Made by a program: the position numbers and the translations under genes
Assembly (NCBI RefSeq): GCF_017305915.1
Contig: NZ_JAFKJN010000009.1
Coordinates: 62,001-126,000 of the forward strand
From: Reyranella sp.
GTDB lineage: Bacteria; Pseudomonadota; Alphaproteobacteria; Reyranellales; Reyranellaceae
DNA: 64,000 nucleotides
Reading direction: 5' to 3'
Notes under the pieces: generated by a model
What the model was told of the DNA's origin: nothing
The model's input: only the letters and a program-made list of their open reading frames with translations
The model's database searches: none
Shown here: piece after piece, positions 37,546 to 46,057 of the stretch
Layout: every line of letters starts with the position of its first letter
Position numbering within the stretch: position 1 is the stretch's first letter

Positions 37546-37642
37546 GGAGGCGCGAAGCGCCGTCTCGAAGGATGGCGGCAGGCAAGGTGCTCGTTCTCAC
37601 CCTTCGAGACGCGTCGCTGCGCGATGCTCCTCAGGGTGAGGT
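37534..37642. repeat. Palindromic repeat forming both convergent gene ends
   Basis: Two imperfect inverted arms of about 40 bases (from ACCTCATCCTGAGGAGG on the left, and the complement of ACCTCACCCTGAGGAGC on the right) flank a short centre. They share the CGTCTCGAAGG core. The TGA of the left gene (37543-37545) and the TGA of the right gene (37633-37631) both come from the same CCTGAGG motif. It may also act as a bidirectional terminator. Confidence 0.85.
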
Positions 37643-38491
37643 AGTTGCGATCGCCTTCAATCCCTCGCGATAGGTCGGGTAGCGCAGGGTCACGCCGAGC
37701 TCCTGCTTGATGCGGTCGTTCTTCACGCGGCGGCTTTCGGCGTAGAAGGAGCGCGCCATCTCGCTCATGGTCGGCGCGATCTCAGCCCACGGGATCAGCG
37801 GCAGCACGGGCATCGCCAGCAGCTCGCAGGCATAGGCGACGACGTCGGCGGTCGACGCGGGGAGATCGTCGGCGACGTTGTAGATCGCGCCGCGCGAGGC
37901 AGTCAGCGCGGCGAGCACGGTGTTGGCGATGTCGGCGACATGGATACGCGAGAACGGATGGTCGGGTTTGTCGATCCGGCGCGCCGTGCCGGCCTTGACC
38001 TGGTCGATGGCGCTGCGCCCGGGACCGTAGATGCCTGGCAGCCGGAAGATGTCGAGCGCCGCGCCCGCTTCGAAGGCCATCACCTGCCAGGCGCGCTCGG
38101 TGGCGAGGCGCGAGAGGCTGCGCGGCTGGCCGGGCCGCGCCGGCGTGGTCTCGTCCACCCAGCCGCCGCCGGCATCCCCGTACACGCCGGTCGTCGACAG
38201 GTAGCCGAACCAGCGCGCTTCGCGCAGGCGCGGCGCGCAGAGTCTGAGCGCAGGATCGCCTGTGGTGCCGGGCGCAATGGTGCAGAGCACGTGAGTCGCT
38301 TTCGAAAGCCCCTCAGCCGCCAGCGGCGCCGTGCCGTCGAACAGATGCGTCTTGATCCCCTCGGCCGTGTACTGCCCCGCCTTGTCGGCATCGCGCACGG
38401 TGCCCGCGACCTCCCAACCCGCCGCCCGCGCGAGCTTGGCGATTTCAAGGCCGCTGTAGCCCAGGCCGAAGATGAAAAGACGTCCGGTCAT
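37631..38491 (-). CDS. NAD(P)-dependent epimerase/reductase (YeeZ-like SDR)
   Basis: 286 residues. It begins MTGRLFIFGLGYSGLEIAKLA, with a GxGxxG nucleotide-binding loop; STTGVYGD, FRLPGIYGPGRSAIDQVK and SRIHVADIANTV are atypical-SDR landmarks. The start ATG is 36 bases from the divergent TPR gene. The C-terminal ATTSP and stop come from the palindromic repeat. Substrate unknown. Confidence 0.85.
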   Translation of the reverse strand: MTGRLFIFGLGYSGLEIAKLARAAGWEVAGTVRDADKAGQYTAEGIKTHLFDGTAPLAAEGLSKATHVLCTIAPGTTGDPALRLCAPRLREARWFGYLSTTGVYGDAGGGWVDETTPARPGQPRSLSRLATERAWQVMAFEAGAALDIFRLPGIYGPGRSAIDQVKAGTARRIDKPDHPFSRIHVADIANTVLAALTASRGAIYNVADDLPASTADVVAYACELLAMPVLPLIPWAEIAPTMSEMARSFYAESRRVKNDRIKQELGVTLRYPTYREGLKAIATTSP

Positions 38492-38527
38492 CTTGTCAGA
38501 ATCGCTCGCGCAGGGTTCTTTGCAACC

Positions 38528-39343
38528 ATGTTGTTCTGGCGTGCCCTGTTCCTCGTGATACTCGCGACACCCGCGTTGGCGCAGAAGAAGGTCGAGCCGG
38601 TCGGTCCGCTCGACCCCTTCGCGCCGACGGCCAACCACGCCCGCCGCTATGCCGAATGCATGCAGCAGGCGCGGCGCGAGCCGCTGAAGGCGCTGCCGCT
38701 GGCCGAGAAGTGGAAGGCCGAGGGCGGCGGGCTGGGCGCGCGCCATTGCGTGGCGATCGCGATGTTCGAATCGGGACAGTACGTGCCGGCGGCGATGCAG
38801 CTCGAGCAGATCGAGCGCGACATGGGCACCGAGCGGCCCGGCCTGCGTGCCGAGCTGCTGGCTCAGGCCGGGCAGGCCTGGAACCAGGCCAATCAGGCGG
38901 AGAATGCCGCCAAGGTGCAGAGCCGCGCGCTCGGCCTGAAGCCGCAGGATGCCGATCTGTGGATCGATCGCGGCCTCAGCTACGCGGCCATGCGCGCCTG
39001 GCCGCGCGCCATCTCCGATTTCGACCAGGCACTCACCATCGAGCCCTACAAGGTCGAGATCTACGTGCTGCGCGCCGCTGCCTGGCGCAACGCCGGCAAC
39101 CCGGCCAGGGCGCAGGCGGACGCCGACCGGGCGCTGACCATCGCACCTGACAATCCCGAGATCCTGCTCGAGCGCGCCCTGGCCCTGCAGGCGCAGGGCA
39201 ATCACAAGGCCGCGAGCGTCGATCTGAACAAGGTGCTGAAGGTCGCCAAGGCCGGCTCGGACACGGCCAAGCGGGCCGAGGCCGCCCTGAATGGCGAGCG
39301 GTCATCCACCACAGCGCCACCGCCTGCGGCCAGCAAGCGCTAG
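38528..39343 (+). CDS. Secreted TPR-repeat protein
   Basis: 271 residues. A signal peptide (LFWRALFLVILATPALAQ) is followed by at least three tetratricopeptide-type units, clearest at ADLWIDRGLSYAAMRAWPRAISDFDQALTIEP (about 142-173) and the next two. TPR proteins serve as scaffolds; a periplasmic partner is likely but not identifiable. Two strong hairpins follow the gene. Confidence 0.82.
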   Translation: MLFWRALFLVILATPALAQKKVEPVGPLDPFAPTANHARRYAECMQQARREPLKALPLAEKWKAEGGGLGARHCVAIAMFESGQYVPAAMQLEQIERDMGTERPGLRAELLAQAGQAWNQANQAENAAKVQSRALGLKPQDADLWIDRGLSYAAMRAWPRAISDFDQALTIEPYKVEIYVLRAAAWRNAGNPARAQADADRALTIAPDNPEILLERALALQAQGNHKAASVDLNKVLKVAKAGSDTAKRAEAALNGERSSTTAPPPAASKR

Positions 39344-39347
39344 GGCG

Positions 39348-39438
39348 GTTTCCGGCCGGAGGCCGGAAACGCGCGTACTCGCGATGTTGATCTCACAGGG
39401 CACATTCTGTCCGGCCGAATCGGCCGGACAGAATGTGC
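39348..39438. terminator. Two strong hairpins downstream of the TPR gene
   Basis: The hairpin GTTTCCGGCC-GGA-GGCCGGAAAC is at 39348-39370. A second, with perfect 19-base arms around one base, is at 39400-39438 (arm core ATTCTGTCCGGCCGA). Neither has a T-tract, so they may work as stabilisers, Rho-associated stops or repeats. The 134-base gap holds nothing else visible. Confidence 0.6.
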
Positions 39439-39477
39439 TCTAGAAAGCCGTCAGACCGTGGGTTAAGACCGAAGGCA

Positions 39478-40116
39478 ATGCAACGTCTCGCCCTCTCGCT
39501 CGCTCTCCTGATGATCGCCGGCGCGGCGGTCGCCCAAACGCCGTCCAATGAGCAGGCGCCGTCGCCCATGTATCCCGCGCCGCCGCCGTTGAAGGCGCCG
39601 GAGGTCGACAAGGGCGCGCCGGTCGGCAATCTCACCTCGCCGCTGGCGGCCGACCAGACCAAACCGACCCAAACCAAGATCGATTCGGAAGCCGAAGCGC
39701 AGCTCTTCCTCTATGCGACCAAGATGAGCTGGGGTCGCTACAGCAAGATCAAGGGCGCCAAGCCCGGCACCGCGGTCGTGACCAAACAGGGGCCGCTGTG
39801 GACGATCAAGGGCAAGCTCGAGAGCGTGGCCCCCGGCACCGAGGGCGACTGGGCGTCGATCGACGGCGTGGTCGAGCGCATCGAGGCCGGCAAGGTGCAG
39901 ATCCGCGGCGAGGTCGCCTTCCGCGTCGCCAAGATCATGAACGGCGCACCGTGCAAGGTCGCCGGCACGATGCACTTCCGCCGCTCCGGCAAGTCGCAGG
40001 TCTGGCGCCTGGTCGAGGGCGACAATCCGTGCGACGGCACGCAGGAGCAGTTCGACCTGATCCACGACAAGCCGGCCGAGAAGAAGCCCGTTCCGGCGCA
40101 GGGGAAGCGCACTTAG
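39478..40116 (+). CDS. Secreted protein of unknown function
   Basis: 212 residues with a signal peptide ending near GAAVAQ (about 20), then a proline-rich linker (SPMYPAPPPLKAPEV) and a globular part with two cysteines (GAPCKVAG, DNPCDGT) that could form a disulfide. The end is lysine-rich (KPAEKKPVPAQGKRT). No family recognised. The start was placed at the Met that opens the signal peptide. A palindromic element separates it from convergent rnhA. Confidence 0.7.
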   Translation: MQRLALSLALLMIAGAAVAQTPSNEQAPSPMYPAPPPLKAPEVDKGAPVGNLTSPLAADQTKPTQTKIDSEAEAQLFLYATKMSWGRYSKIKGAKPGTAVVTKQGPLWTIKGKLESVAPGTEGDWASIDGVVERIEAGKVQIRGEVAFRVAKIMNGAPCKVAGTMHFRRSGKSQVWRLVEGDNPCDGTQEQFDLIHDKPAEKKPVPAQGKRT

Positions 40117-40120
40117 AACT

Positions 40121-40287
40121 CCTCCCCAGTCTGCTGGGGAGGTGGCGCGTCGGCACTTTCGCACTTCGTGCGAAAGTGCCCTATCCGCGACGGAGGGGTC
40201 ATGAGTCGCATCACGTGCGTGACTCATGACCCCTCCGCCCGCGTATGACGCGGGCACCTCCCCTTCGCGGACTCCGCGAAGGGGAGG
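40121..40287. repeat. Modular palindromic element, copy B
   Basis: A relative of the element at 26511-26664 in reverse orientation. Shared blocks are the GTGGCGCGTCGGCACTTTCG segment, CCTATCCGCGACGGAGGGGT and the CATGAGTC block. Hairpins are CCTCCCCAGTCTGCTGGGGAGG at the left, GGCACTTTCGCAC-TTC-GTGCGAAAGTGCC, an ATGAGTCGCA/TGCGTGACTCAT pair, and a CCTCCCCTTCGCGG/CCGCGAAGGGGAGG hairpin at the right. It lies between convergent genes and could terminate both. Confidence 0.9.
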
Positions 40288-40288
40288 G

Positions 40289-40741
40289 CTATGACCTCAG
40301 CTTCTCGATCTCGCCTCTGGCCAGCGCATCGGCGCGGTCGTTCTCGGGATGGCCGCTGTGGCCCTTCACCCAGGACCAGTGCACGCGGTGCGGCTTGGCG
40401 GCGGCTTCGAGGCGCTGCCACAGTTCGACGTTCTTGACCGGCTTCTTGTCGGCGGTGCGCCAGCCGTTCTTCTTCCAGCCGTGGATCCACTTGGTGGCGC
40501 CGTCGAGCACGTACTTGCTGTCGGTGTAGAGCCGCACCACGCACGGCCGCTTCAGTGCCTCGAGACCCGAGATGGCGCCCATCAGCTCCATCTTGTTGTT
40601 GGTGGTCGCCGGGTCGCCGCCCGACAGCTCGCGCTCCTTCTCGCCCATCCGCAGGATCGCGCCCCAGCCGCCGGGGCCTGGATTTCCGCTGCAGGCGCCG
40701 TCGGTGAACAGCTCGACCTCGGGCGCACTTGCAGGAGGCAT
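40289..40741 (-). CDS. rnhA: Ribonuclease HI
   Basis: Degrades the RNA strand of RNA-DNA hybrids. 150 residues with the four catalytic acids in context: D14 in [12 protein letters not shown]52 in NNKMELM, D74 in YTDSKYV and D138 in ENDRADAL. It starts inside the thrB stop (TGATG), forming an ispH-thrB-rnhA transcript. Confidence 0.97.
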   Translation of the reverse strand: MPPASAPEVELFTDGACSGNPGPGGWGAILRMGEKERELSGGDPATTNNKMELMGAISGLEALKRPCVVRLYTDSKYVLDGATKWIHGWKKNGWRTADKKPVKNVELWQRLEAAAKPHRVHWSWVKGHSGHPENDRADALARGEIEKLRS

Positions 40742-41691
40742 CACAGGCCGTAGTCCGCGAGCGAGGTCACGCTGCGATGGAAGCGCAGCTTGGCGAGATA
40801 CTCGTTGGGGTCCTTGCGCTTCACCAGCGCGCCCGCCGGCGTGTGCACCCAGTCGTAGAGCCGCGTCAGCATGAAGCGCAGCGCCGAGCCGCGCGCCAGG
40901 GTCGGCAGGGCCTTCCGTTCGTCCTCGTTGAGCCTGCGTACCTTGTCGTAGCCCTGCAGCAGCGCGCGCGCCTTGGTGGCGTTGAACGCATTGTCCGGCT
41001 CGAAGCACCAGGCGTTCAGGCAGATCGCCACGTCGTAGGCCAGGAAGTCGTTGCAGGCGAAATAGAAGTCGATGATCCCCGACAGCTTGTCGTTGAGGAA
41101 GAAGACGTTGTCGTTGAACAGGTCGGCATGGATCACGCCCGCCGGCAGGTCCTTCGGCCAGTTGGCGTCGAAGAAGTCGAGTTCGGCGCGGAGCTCGCTC
41201 TCGAGCGCCTTGTCGATGTGCTGGCGCGAGCCGCCGAACACCGGCCGCCAGCCGCCGACCGACAAGGCGTTGGGCCGCTTGATCGCGAAGTCGCGGCCGG
41301 CAAGGTGCAGCGCCGCCATCGCCTCGCCGACCGGCCCGCAATGCTTCACCGTCATGCGGCGCGGCCACATGCCCTGCAGGAAGCTGGTCATCGCCGCCGG
41401 CTTGCCGGCAAGCGTGCGCAAGGCATTGCCGTCCCTGCCGTGGACCGGCCGCGGACAACTGATGCCGCGCTCGGCGAGGTGATCCATCAGGCCGAGGAAG
41501 AACGGCAGGTCCTTGGGATCGACGCGCTTCTCGTAAAGCGTCACCATGTACTGGCCGCGCGTCGTGGCCAGCACGTAGTTGGTGTTCTCGACGCCCTCGG
41601 CGATGCCCTTGAAGGACTGCGCCTGTCCGATGTCGTAGTCCTGGAGAAAGGCCTCGAGCTCGGCGTCGCTGACTTCCGTGTAGACGGCCAT
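40741..41691 (-). CDS. thrB: Homoserine kinase (ThrB, APH-fold)
   Basis: Phosphorylates homoserine in threonine synthesis. 316 residues of the aminoglycoside-phosphotransferase-fold type, normal in alphaproteobacteria. Catalytic motifs are [13 protein letters not shown] (about 190) and [11 protein letters not shown] (about 209); [12 protein letters not shown] is the family's N-terminal signature. Both ends overlap neighbours by one base. Confidence 0.95.
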   Translation of the reverse strand: MAVYTEVSDAELEAFLQDYDIGQAQSFKGIAEGVENTNYVLATTRGQYMVTLYEKRVDPKDLPFFLGLMDHLAERGISCPRPVHGRDGNALRTLAGKPAAMTSFLQGMWPRRMTVKHCGPVGEAMAALHLAGRDFAIKRPNALSVGGWRPVFGGSRQHIDKALESELRAELDFFDANWPKDLPAGVIHADLFNDNVFFLNDKLSGIIDFYFACNDFLAYDVAICLNAWCFEPDNAFNATKARALLQGYDKVRRLNEDERKALPTLARGSALRFMLTRLYDWVHTPAGALVKRKDPNEYLAKLRFHRSVTSLADYGL

Positions 41692-42641
41692 CAGGCCACC
41701 AGCTGACGCGGCAGCTTGAACACCACGCTTTCGTCGGTCGTGCGGATTTCCTCGATCGTGACGTCGTAGCGCTCGCGGCAGGCGGCGATCAGCTCCTCGA
41801 CCAGCAGCTCGGGCGCCGAGGCGCCGGCGGTGATGCCGAGCCGCCGCGCATCGCCCAGCCACTCCCAGTCCATGTCGGCGGCGCGCTGCACCAGCCGCGA
41901 CCGGACGCAGCCACGGCTGGCCGCGACCTCGACCAGGCGCATGGAATTGGAGGAGTTGGGTGCGCCGATCACCACCAGCGCATCGCAGCGCTCGGCGATC
42001 GCCTTGACCGCGGCCTGGCGGTTGGTGGTGGCGTAGCAGATGTCCTCGGTCTTCGGGCCGTGGATCGCCGGAAAGCGGCGGCGCAGCGCGGCGACGATCC
42101 CGACCGTGTCGTCGACCGACAAGGTCGTCTGGGTGACGTAGGCAAGATTGCCGGAATCGGGCACCGCGAGCGCCTCGGCCTGGGCCACGTCCTCGACCAG
42201 CAGCACCCTGCCCGGCGGCAGCTGGCCCATGGTGCCGATCACCTCGGGATGGCCGGCATGGCCGACCAGGATCACGGTGCGGCCCAGATCGGCATGGCGC
42301 TCGGCCTCGCGATGGACCTTGGAGACCAGCGGGCACGTTGCATCGAGGAACAGCAGCTGGCGGCGCGACGCCTCGGCCGGCACTGTCTTCGGCACGCCGT
42401 GGGCGGAGAACACCACCGGCCGGTCGCCGGGCACCGCGTCGAGCTCGTCGACGAAGATCGCGCCCTTGGCTTCCAGGCGTTCGACCACGAAGCGATTGTG
42501 CACGATCTCGTGACGGACATAGACCGGCGCGCCGTAGCGTTCGATCGCCCGCTCGACGATCTGGATGGCGCGGTCGACGCCCGCGCAGAAGCCACGCGGA
42601 CTGGCGAGCAGGATCGTGAGCGGCGTCTTGGCGTTGGTCAT
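41691..42641 (-). CDS. ispH: 4-hydroxy-3-methylbut-2-enyl diphosphate reductase, copy 2
   Basis: 316 residues. The cluster cysteines are C19 (RGFCAG), C103 (DATCPLV) and C202 (DICYAT). It is paralogous to the copy at 97-1050, yet clearly different in sequence across the whole length. It heads the ispH-thrB-rnhA set, a common alphaproteobacterial arrangement, so this is probably the ancestral housekeeping copy. The start MTNAKTPL was chosen; the in-frame extension upstream lacks family similarity. Confidence 0.95.
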   Translation of the reverse strand: MTNAKTPLTILLASPRGFCAGVDRAIQIVERAIERYGAPVYVRHEIVHNRFVVERLEAKGAIFVDELDAVPGDRPVVFSAHGVPKTVPAEASRRQLLFLDATCPLVSKVHREAERHADLGRTVILVGHAGHPEVIGTMGQLPPGRVLLVEDVAQAEALAVPDSGNLAYVTQTTLSVDDTVGIVAALRRRFPAIHGPKTEDICYATTNRQAAVKAIAERCDALVVIGAPNSSNSMRLVEVAASRGCVRSRLVQRAADMDWEWLGDARRLGITAGASAPELLVEELIAACRERYDVTIEEIRTTDESVVFKLPRQLVA

Positions 42642-42729
42642 GAGAAAAAGCGTGGTATGGCCCGTTCCCTTGCGGGCCAAAGGACCATTGCCTAGAGTCC
42701 GGCCGCAACGCAACGGGGTTTATGAGCGC

Positions 42730-43263
42730 ATGAGGCTGCGTACAGTCGCTGGTTTGGCCGTGGTGGCCCTGGTTTTGACGGCCTGCGGAGGCCGGTCGAC
42801 GAAGGAGCAGGCGGCCGCCGCCTATTGCCCGCAGCCGCTGACGGTGCAGGACGCCTCGCGGATCACCCGTTTCAAGGAGGGCGCCGGCCGCGATCCCCGC
42901 GACGTGGTGTTCGAGGCAAGCATGCTGGGCGCCGGCACGACCTGCTCGATGGGCCGCAACAAGCTCGAGGTCGAGGTAGTGATGCGAATCGCTGTCAACG
43001 CCGGCCCGTCGGTCGCGGGCGGCGTGACCCGGGTGCCGTTCTTCGTCCGAGTGCTCGATGGCGGCGGCTCGGTGATCGTCGGCAAGGACGAGCTGGCCGA
43101 CTACAAGATCAGCACCACCAGCCCGCGCGGCGTGAGCGACGAGACGGTCGCGGTAACCCTGCCGTTCAGCGAGGTGCGCGATCTCGGCGCCTACCGCATC
43201 GCCGTCGGCCTGAAGCCGACGCCGGAGGAGCTCCAGTACAACCGCCGCGCCGAGGCGCGGTAA
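42730..43263 (+). CDS. Lipoprotein of unknown function
   Basis: 177 residues with a lipoprotein signal ([10 protein letters not shown]; lipidated cysteine about residue 18). The mature part contains [19 protein letters not shown] and [14 protein letters not shown], with a possible disulfide, and is predicted to be mainly beta. It is divergent from ispH copy 2 with an 88-base gap. Role unknown. Confidence 0.75.
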   Translation: MRLRTVAGLAVVALVLTACGGRSTKEQAAAAYCPQPLTVQDASRITRFKEGAGRDPRDVVFEASMLGAGTTCSMGRNKLEVEVVMRIAVNAGPSVAGGVTRVPFFVRVLDGGGSVIVGKDELADYKISTTSPRGVSDETVAVTLPFSEVRDLGAYRIAVGLKPTPEELQYNRRAEAR

Positions 43264-43274
43264 CGACTCATGTT

Positions 43275-43298
43275 CCTCTCCCCCGCTAGGGGGAGAGG
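43275..43298. terminator. Bidirectional hairpin between convergent genes
   Basis: A perfect 10-base stem CCTCTCCCCC/GGGGGAGAGG with a GCTA loop lies between the lipoprotein and NIPSNAP stops. It is flanked by short ACTC/GAGT arms. There is no T-tract. Confidence 0.6.
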
Positions 43299-43306
43299 AG
43301 AAAGAG

Positions 43307-43615
43307 TCACTTCGTCACCGGCGTCAGCCAGGTGCGCTCCTCGACCAGGATGCAGCGCTGCTCCTGGGCGTAGCGGAAGTTGGCCATCGCCGCCGGATCG
43401 GCCCTGAGCCGGATACGGTAGGCCTCGTAGCCTGCCAGGCTCTCGAACGAGATCAGCGCATGGGCGATGTTGTTGGTGCCCTCATGCGGCATGAAATAGC
43501 CGATCAGGTCGCCGCCGCAGGCCGGGATGATGGTCAGCCAGTTGCGGGCATAGGTCTCGAAGGCCTCGCGCTTGAACGGGTCGAGCACGTAGCGGATGGC
43601 GCAGGTGACGGTCAT
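43307..43615 (-). CDS. NIPSNAP-family protein
   Basis: 102 residues: ferredoxin-like dimeric barrel with [26 protein letters not shown] at the start and [21 protein letters not shown] in the middle, typical of NIPSNAP domain proteins. The start MTVTC follows AAAGGAG; a longer frame lacks similarity. Its biochemical role is not established in bacteria. Confidence 0.85.
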   Translation of the reverse strand: MTVTCAIRYVLDPFKREAFETYARNWLTIIPACGGDLIGYFMPHEGTNNIAHALISFESLAGYEAYRIRLRADPAAMANFRYAQEQRCILVEERTWLTPVTK

Positions 43616-43720
43616 GGGCAGGCTCCTTTGGGGGTGTGCCCAAGCTAAACTCACCCTGCATGCGGATGTTTCGGCGGCTGCCGAAGCGCTACACTGTGCG
43701 GGTTACGCAAGGAGAGCGGT

Positions 43721-45061
43721 GTGAGCGCTTACGCGGACCGGTTGGAGGCTTTGGCGGCCGAGGCGGCAGATCGTTGCACCGGCTGCGGCCGGTGTTTCGA
43801 GGTCTGCCCGACCGCGCGCGAGATCGGCATGGATGCCGGCGAGGCCAAGCTTCGCGTCGGCGAGCTGTCGGCACTGACGCATGGCGCGGCTCCGGCCGAG
43901 GGCCTGATGAAGTGGCTGAATGCCTGCGACGGCAGCGCCCGCTGCAGCGACGCCTGCCCGGAGGAGATCAACGTCCGCCAGTGGGTGACCATCGCCAAGA
44001 TGAAGGCGCTGGAGGCGACGCGGCCGCGGGCCGAGGGCGCCGCCAATGCCGCCGGCCGCTTCCGCCACATGGCTCAGGCGGTGCGGCTCTTGGCCAGCAT
44101 GCAGCTGCCGTCGCAGACCCTGCAGCGCATCCTGGCGCCGGCCGAGCGGCGGACCGCGGAGGTGCTGTTCTATACCGGCTGCAACGTGCTGCGCACGCCG
44201 CACATCGTGCTGAACGTGATGGACATCCTCGACGCGCTGGAGCTCGACTTCGACGTGGTCGGCGGCACCGCGCATTGCTGCGGCGTCTACCAGTTCCAGG
44301 AAGCCGACCTGCCGACCTACGAGCGAATGGGCCATCGCACCTTCCAGCGCTTCGGCCAGTCCGGCGCCGCCACGGTGCTGACCTGGTGCCCGACCTGCAC
44401 CAAGAACTTCGACGAGCTGGAGCAGGCGGCCGAGCCCGCGAGCTTCGATCTCGGCCATGTCAGCGAGTTCCTCGCCGGCAACCTCGAGACGCTCAAGGCG
44501 CGCTTCAAATCAGACCAGCCGAAGCGCCGCGTGGTGATCCACGAGCATCTCGGCATCGGCGCCACGCTCTCGAGCATCGCGACCCTGCTGAAGGCGGTGC
44601 CCAACCTCGAGCTGATCGAGCTGCCGCAGGATTCGGGCTTCTCCTATGCCTGCGGCGGGCAGGCGGCGAAGTTCAAGGGCCGCGAGCAGGCGATCCATCG
44701 CGCGCTGGCCGAAGGCGCGGTGGCGGCCGGGTCCGACACCATCGTCACGATGTACCACTCCTGCCATCGCGCTCTCTCGGGCGCGGAGGCGGTCTATCCG
44801 CTGCGGGTGGTGAATTTCACCGACGTGCTGGCCGAGGCGCTGGGCCGCGGCGGGCATCCCGACTACTACCAGCTCTACAAGAAGGGCGGAGCGATGGACG
44901 AGGCGGTTGCCGCGGCGCGGAAGTTCCTCGCCGACAACGGCGTGCGCGTCGACGAAAGCTCGGTGCAGTCGCTGACCGCCGACATCTTCAACGAGACCGG
45001 GCTGGCGGGCGGCCGCAAGGCCTTCGCCGAAGCCTTCACCGGGCTGGCGCGGCAATCGTGA
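43721..45061 (+). CDS. (Fe-S)-binding oxidoreductase with CCG domains
   Basis: 446 residues from a GTG with an AAGGAGAG site. The N-terminal ferredoxin motif CTGCGRCFEVCP (about 19-30) is followed by a partial second one (CDGSARCSDACP). Two cysteine-rich CCG-type domains follow (FYTGCNVLRTP...HCCGVYQF and CPTCTKNF, then SYACGGQAAKF and MYHSCHRAL). The layout is that of heterodisulfide-reductase subunit D/DsrK-like or glycolate-oxidase iron-sulfur subunits. The electron partner is not in the window. A lipoprotein gene overlaps its stop. Confidence 0.85.
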   Translation: MSAYADRLEALAAEAADRCTGCGRCFEVCPTAREIGMDAGEAKLRVGELSALTHGAAPAEGLMKWLNACDGSARCSDACPEEINVRQWVTIAKMKALEATRPRAEGAANAAGRFRHMAQAVRLLASMQLPSQTLQRILAPAERRTAEVLFYTGCNVLRTPHIVLNVMDILDALELDFDVVGGTAHCCGVYQFQEADLPTYERMGHRTFQRFGQSGAATVLTWCPTCTKNFDELEQAAEPASFDLGHVSEFLAGNLETLKARFKSDQPKRRVVIHEHLGIGATLSSIATLLKAVPNLELIELPQDSGFSYACGGQAAKFKGREQAIHRALAEGAVAAGSDTIVTMYHSCHRALSGAEAVYPLRVVNFTDVLAEALGRGGHPDYYQLYKKGGAMDEAVAAARKFLADNGVRVDESSVQSLTADIFNETGLAGGRKAFAEAFTGLARQS

Positions 45062-45468
45062 TCCGGCGCGCCGCCCTCGTGGTCCTGCTTGCCGCGATGG
45101 GCTGGATGACGGGGGGCTGCGTGACGACGGGCAATGCGCCGCCGGATGTCGGCAATTTCAAGGGCCAGGCGGGCCAGCCGATCCTCGCCAAGCTTGGCCC
45201 GCCCGACTCGCAGGCGAGCGTCGGCGGCGGCGCAGTCTATCGCTGGCGGACCTCGGTCCTCCAGAACAGCGCGCCGACCACGACGACGACCGTCAGCTAT
45301 GCGTCGGGAGGTGTGCCGACGGTCGTGCCCGTCACGACGTTCGAGCCGCAGACCGCGTATTGCACGCTGATCCTGACGGTCGATGGTGCGGGCCGGGTGA
45401 CCGACTTCGTGCGCGACGGCAGCCGTCAGGCCTGCGCGCCGCTCACCGACAAGCTCACTTCTCCTTGA
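45058..45468 (+). CDS. Small lipoprotein
   Basis: 136 residues from GTG 45058, overlapping the previous stop as GTGA. The signal and lipobox are MTGGC (cysteine about residue 21). The mature part resembles SmpA/OmlA-like assembly lipoproteins: ILAKLGPPDSQASVGGGAVYRW then YCTLILTVDGAGRVTDFVRDG. The last 14 bases overlap the convergent TetR gene. Confidence 0.75.
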   Translation: MIRRAALVVLLAAMGWMTGGCVTTGNAPPDVGNFKGQAGQPILAKLGPPDSQASVGGGAVYRWRTSVLQNSAPTTTTTVSYASGGVPTVVPVTTFEPQTAYCTLILTVDGAGRVTDFVRDGSRQACAPLTDKLTSP

Positions 45469-46057
45469 TCGACAGCACCGCCCAGGCGGCGTCGGCGAAG
45501 TACCGTACATGGGCCGAGAGCGGCCCGTTGAATCGTCCATAGACCTTGTAGGCGGCGGGCTGCAGGACCACGCCGATCGCGGCGGCGGCGACCACGTCGG
45601 TGTTGCGGCGCGGGATCTCGCCCGCCTTCATCGCCTGGGCGATCACCTCGCGCACCACGTTCACTGGGCTGGGCGTGCCCTCGGGCACCTGGATCAGGAA
45701 GGAGTGCTGGTTCAGCAGGTGATAGGCGAACAGCGTCCAGTCGCGGTCGGCCCAGTCGCAATAGCAGCGGACGATCGCCTCGACCTTGGCCTTCAGCCCC
45801 TTGAGCGGCTTGTGGGCGGCGGTCAGCGCCTCGGCGAGCGCGCGGTGATGGCCGACGAAGAGGTCGAGCGCGAGCTGCTCCTTGCTGGGGAAGTAGCGGT
45901 AGATCGTGCCCTCGGCGACCCCGGCCGCCATGGCGATCTCCTTGGTCGTCGTCTCGGCCACGCCCCGCGCCACGAACAGCGTCAGCGCGGCGCGCTCGAC
46001 CCGCGCCTTGGTGTCCTCGGCTTTCCCCATCCCGTCAGTGTATGAGGCGTCGCTCAC
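45455..46057 (-). CDS. TetR-family transcriptional regulator
   Basis: 200 residues from a GTG that overlaps the desaturase stop (GTGA); an ATG nine codons later is an alternative. The N-terminal helix-turn-helix (TTKEIAMAAGVAEGTIYRYFPSKEQL) is canonical. It is the third gene of the small protein-desaturase-TetR operon. Two operator-like palindromes upstream of that operon make it the likely autorepressor, perhaps sensing a fatty acyl ligand. Confidence 0.9.
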   Translation of the reverse strand: MSDASYTDGMGKAEDTKARVERAALTLFVARGVAETTTKEIAMAAGVAEGTIYRYFPSKEQLALDLFVGHHRALAEALTAAHKPLKGLKAKVEAIVRCYCDWADRDWTLFAYHLLNQHSFLIQVPEGTPSPVNVVREVIAQAMKAGEIPRRNTDVVAAAAIGVVLQPAAYKVYGRFNGPLSAHVRYFADAAWAVLSIKEK

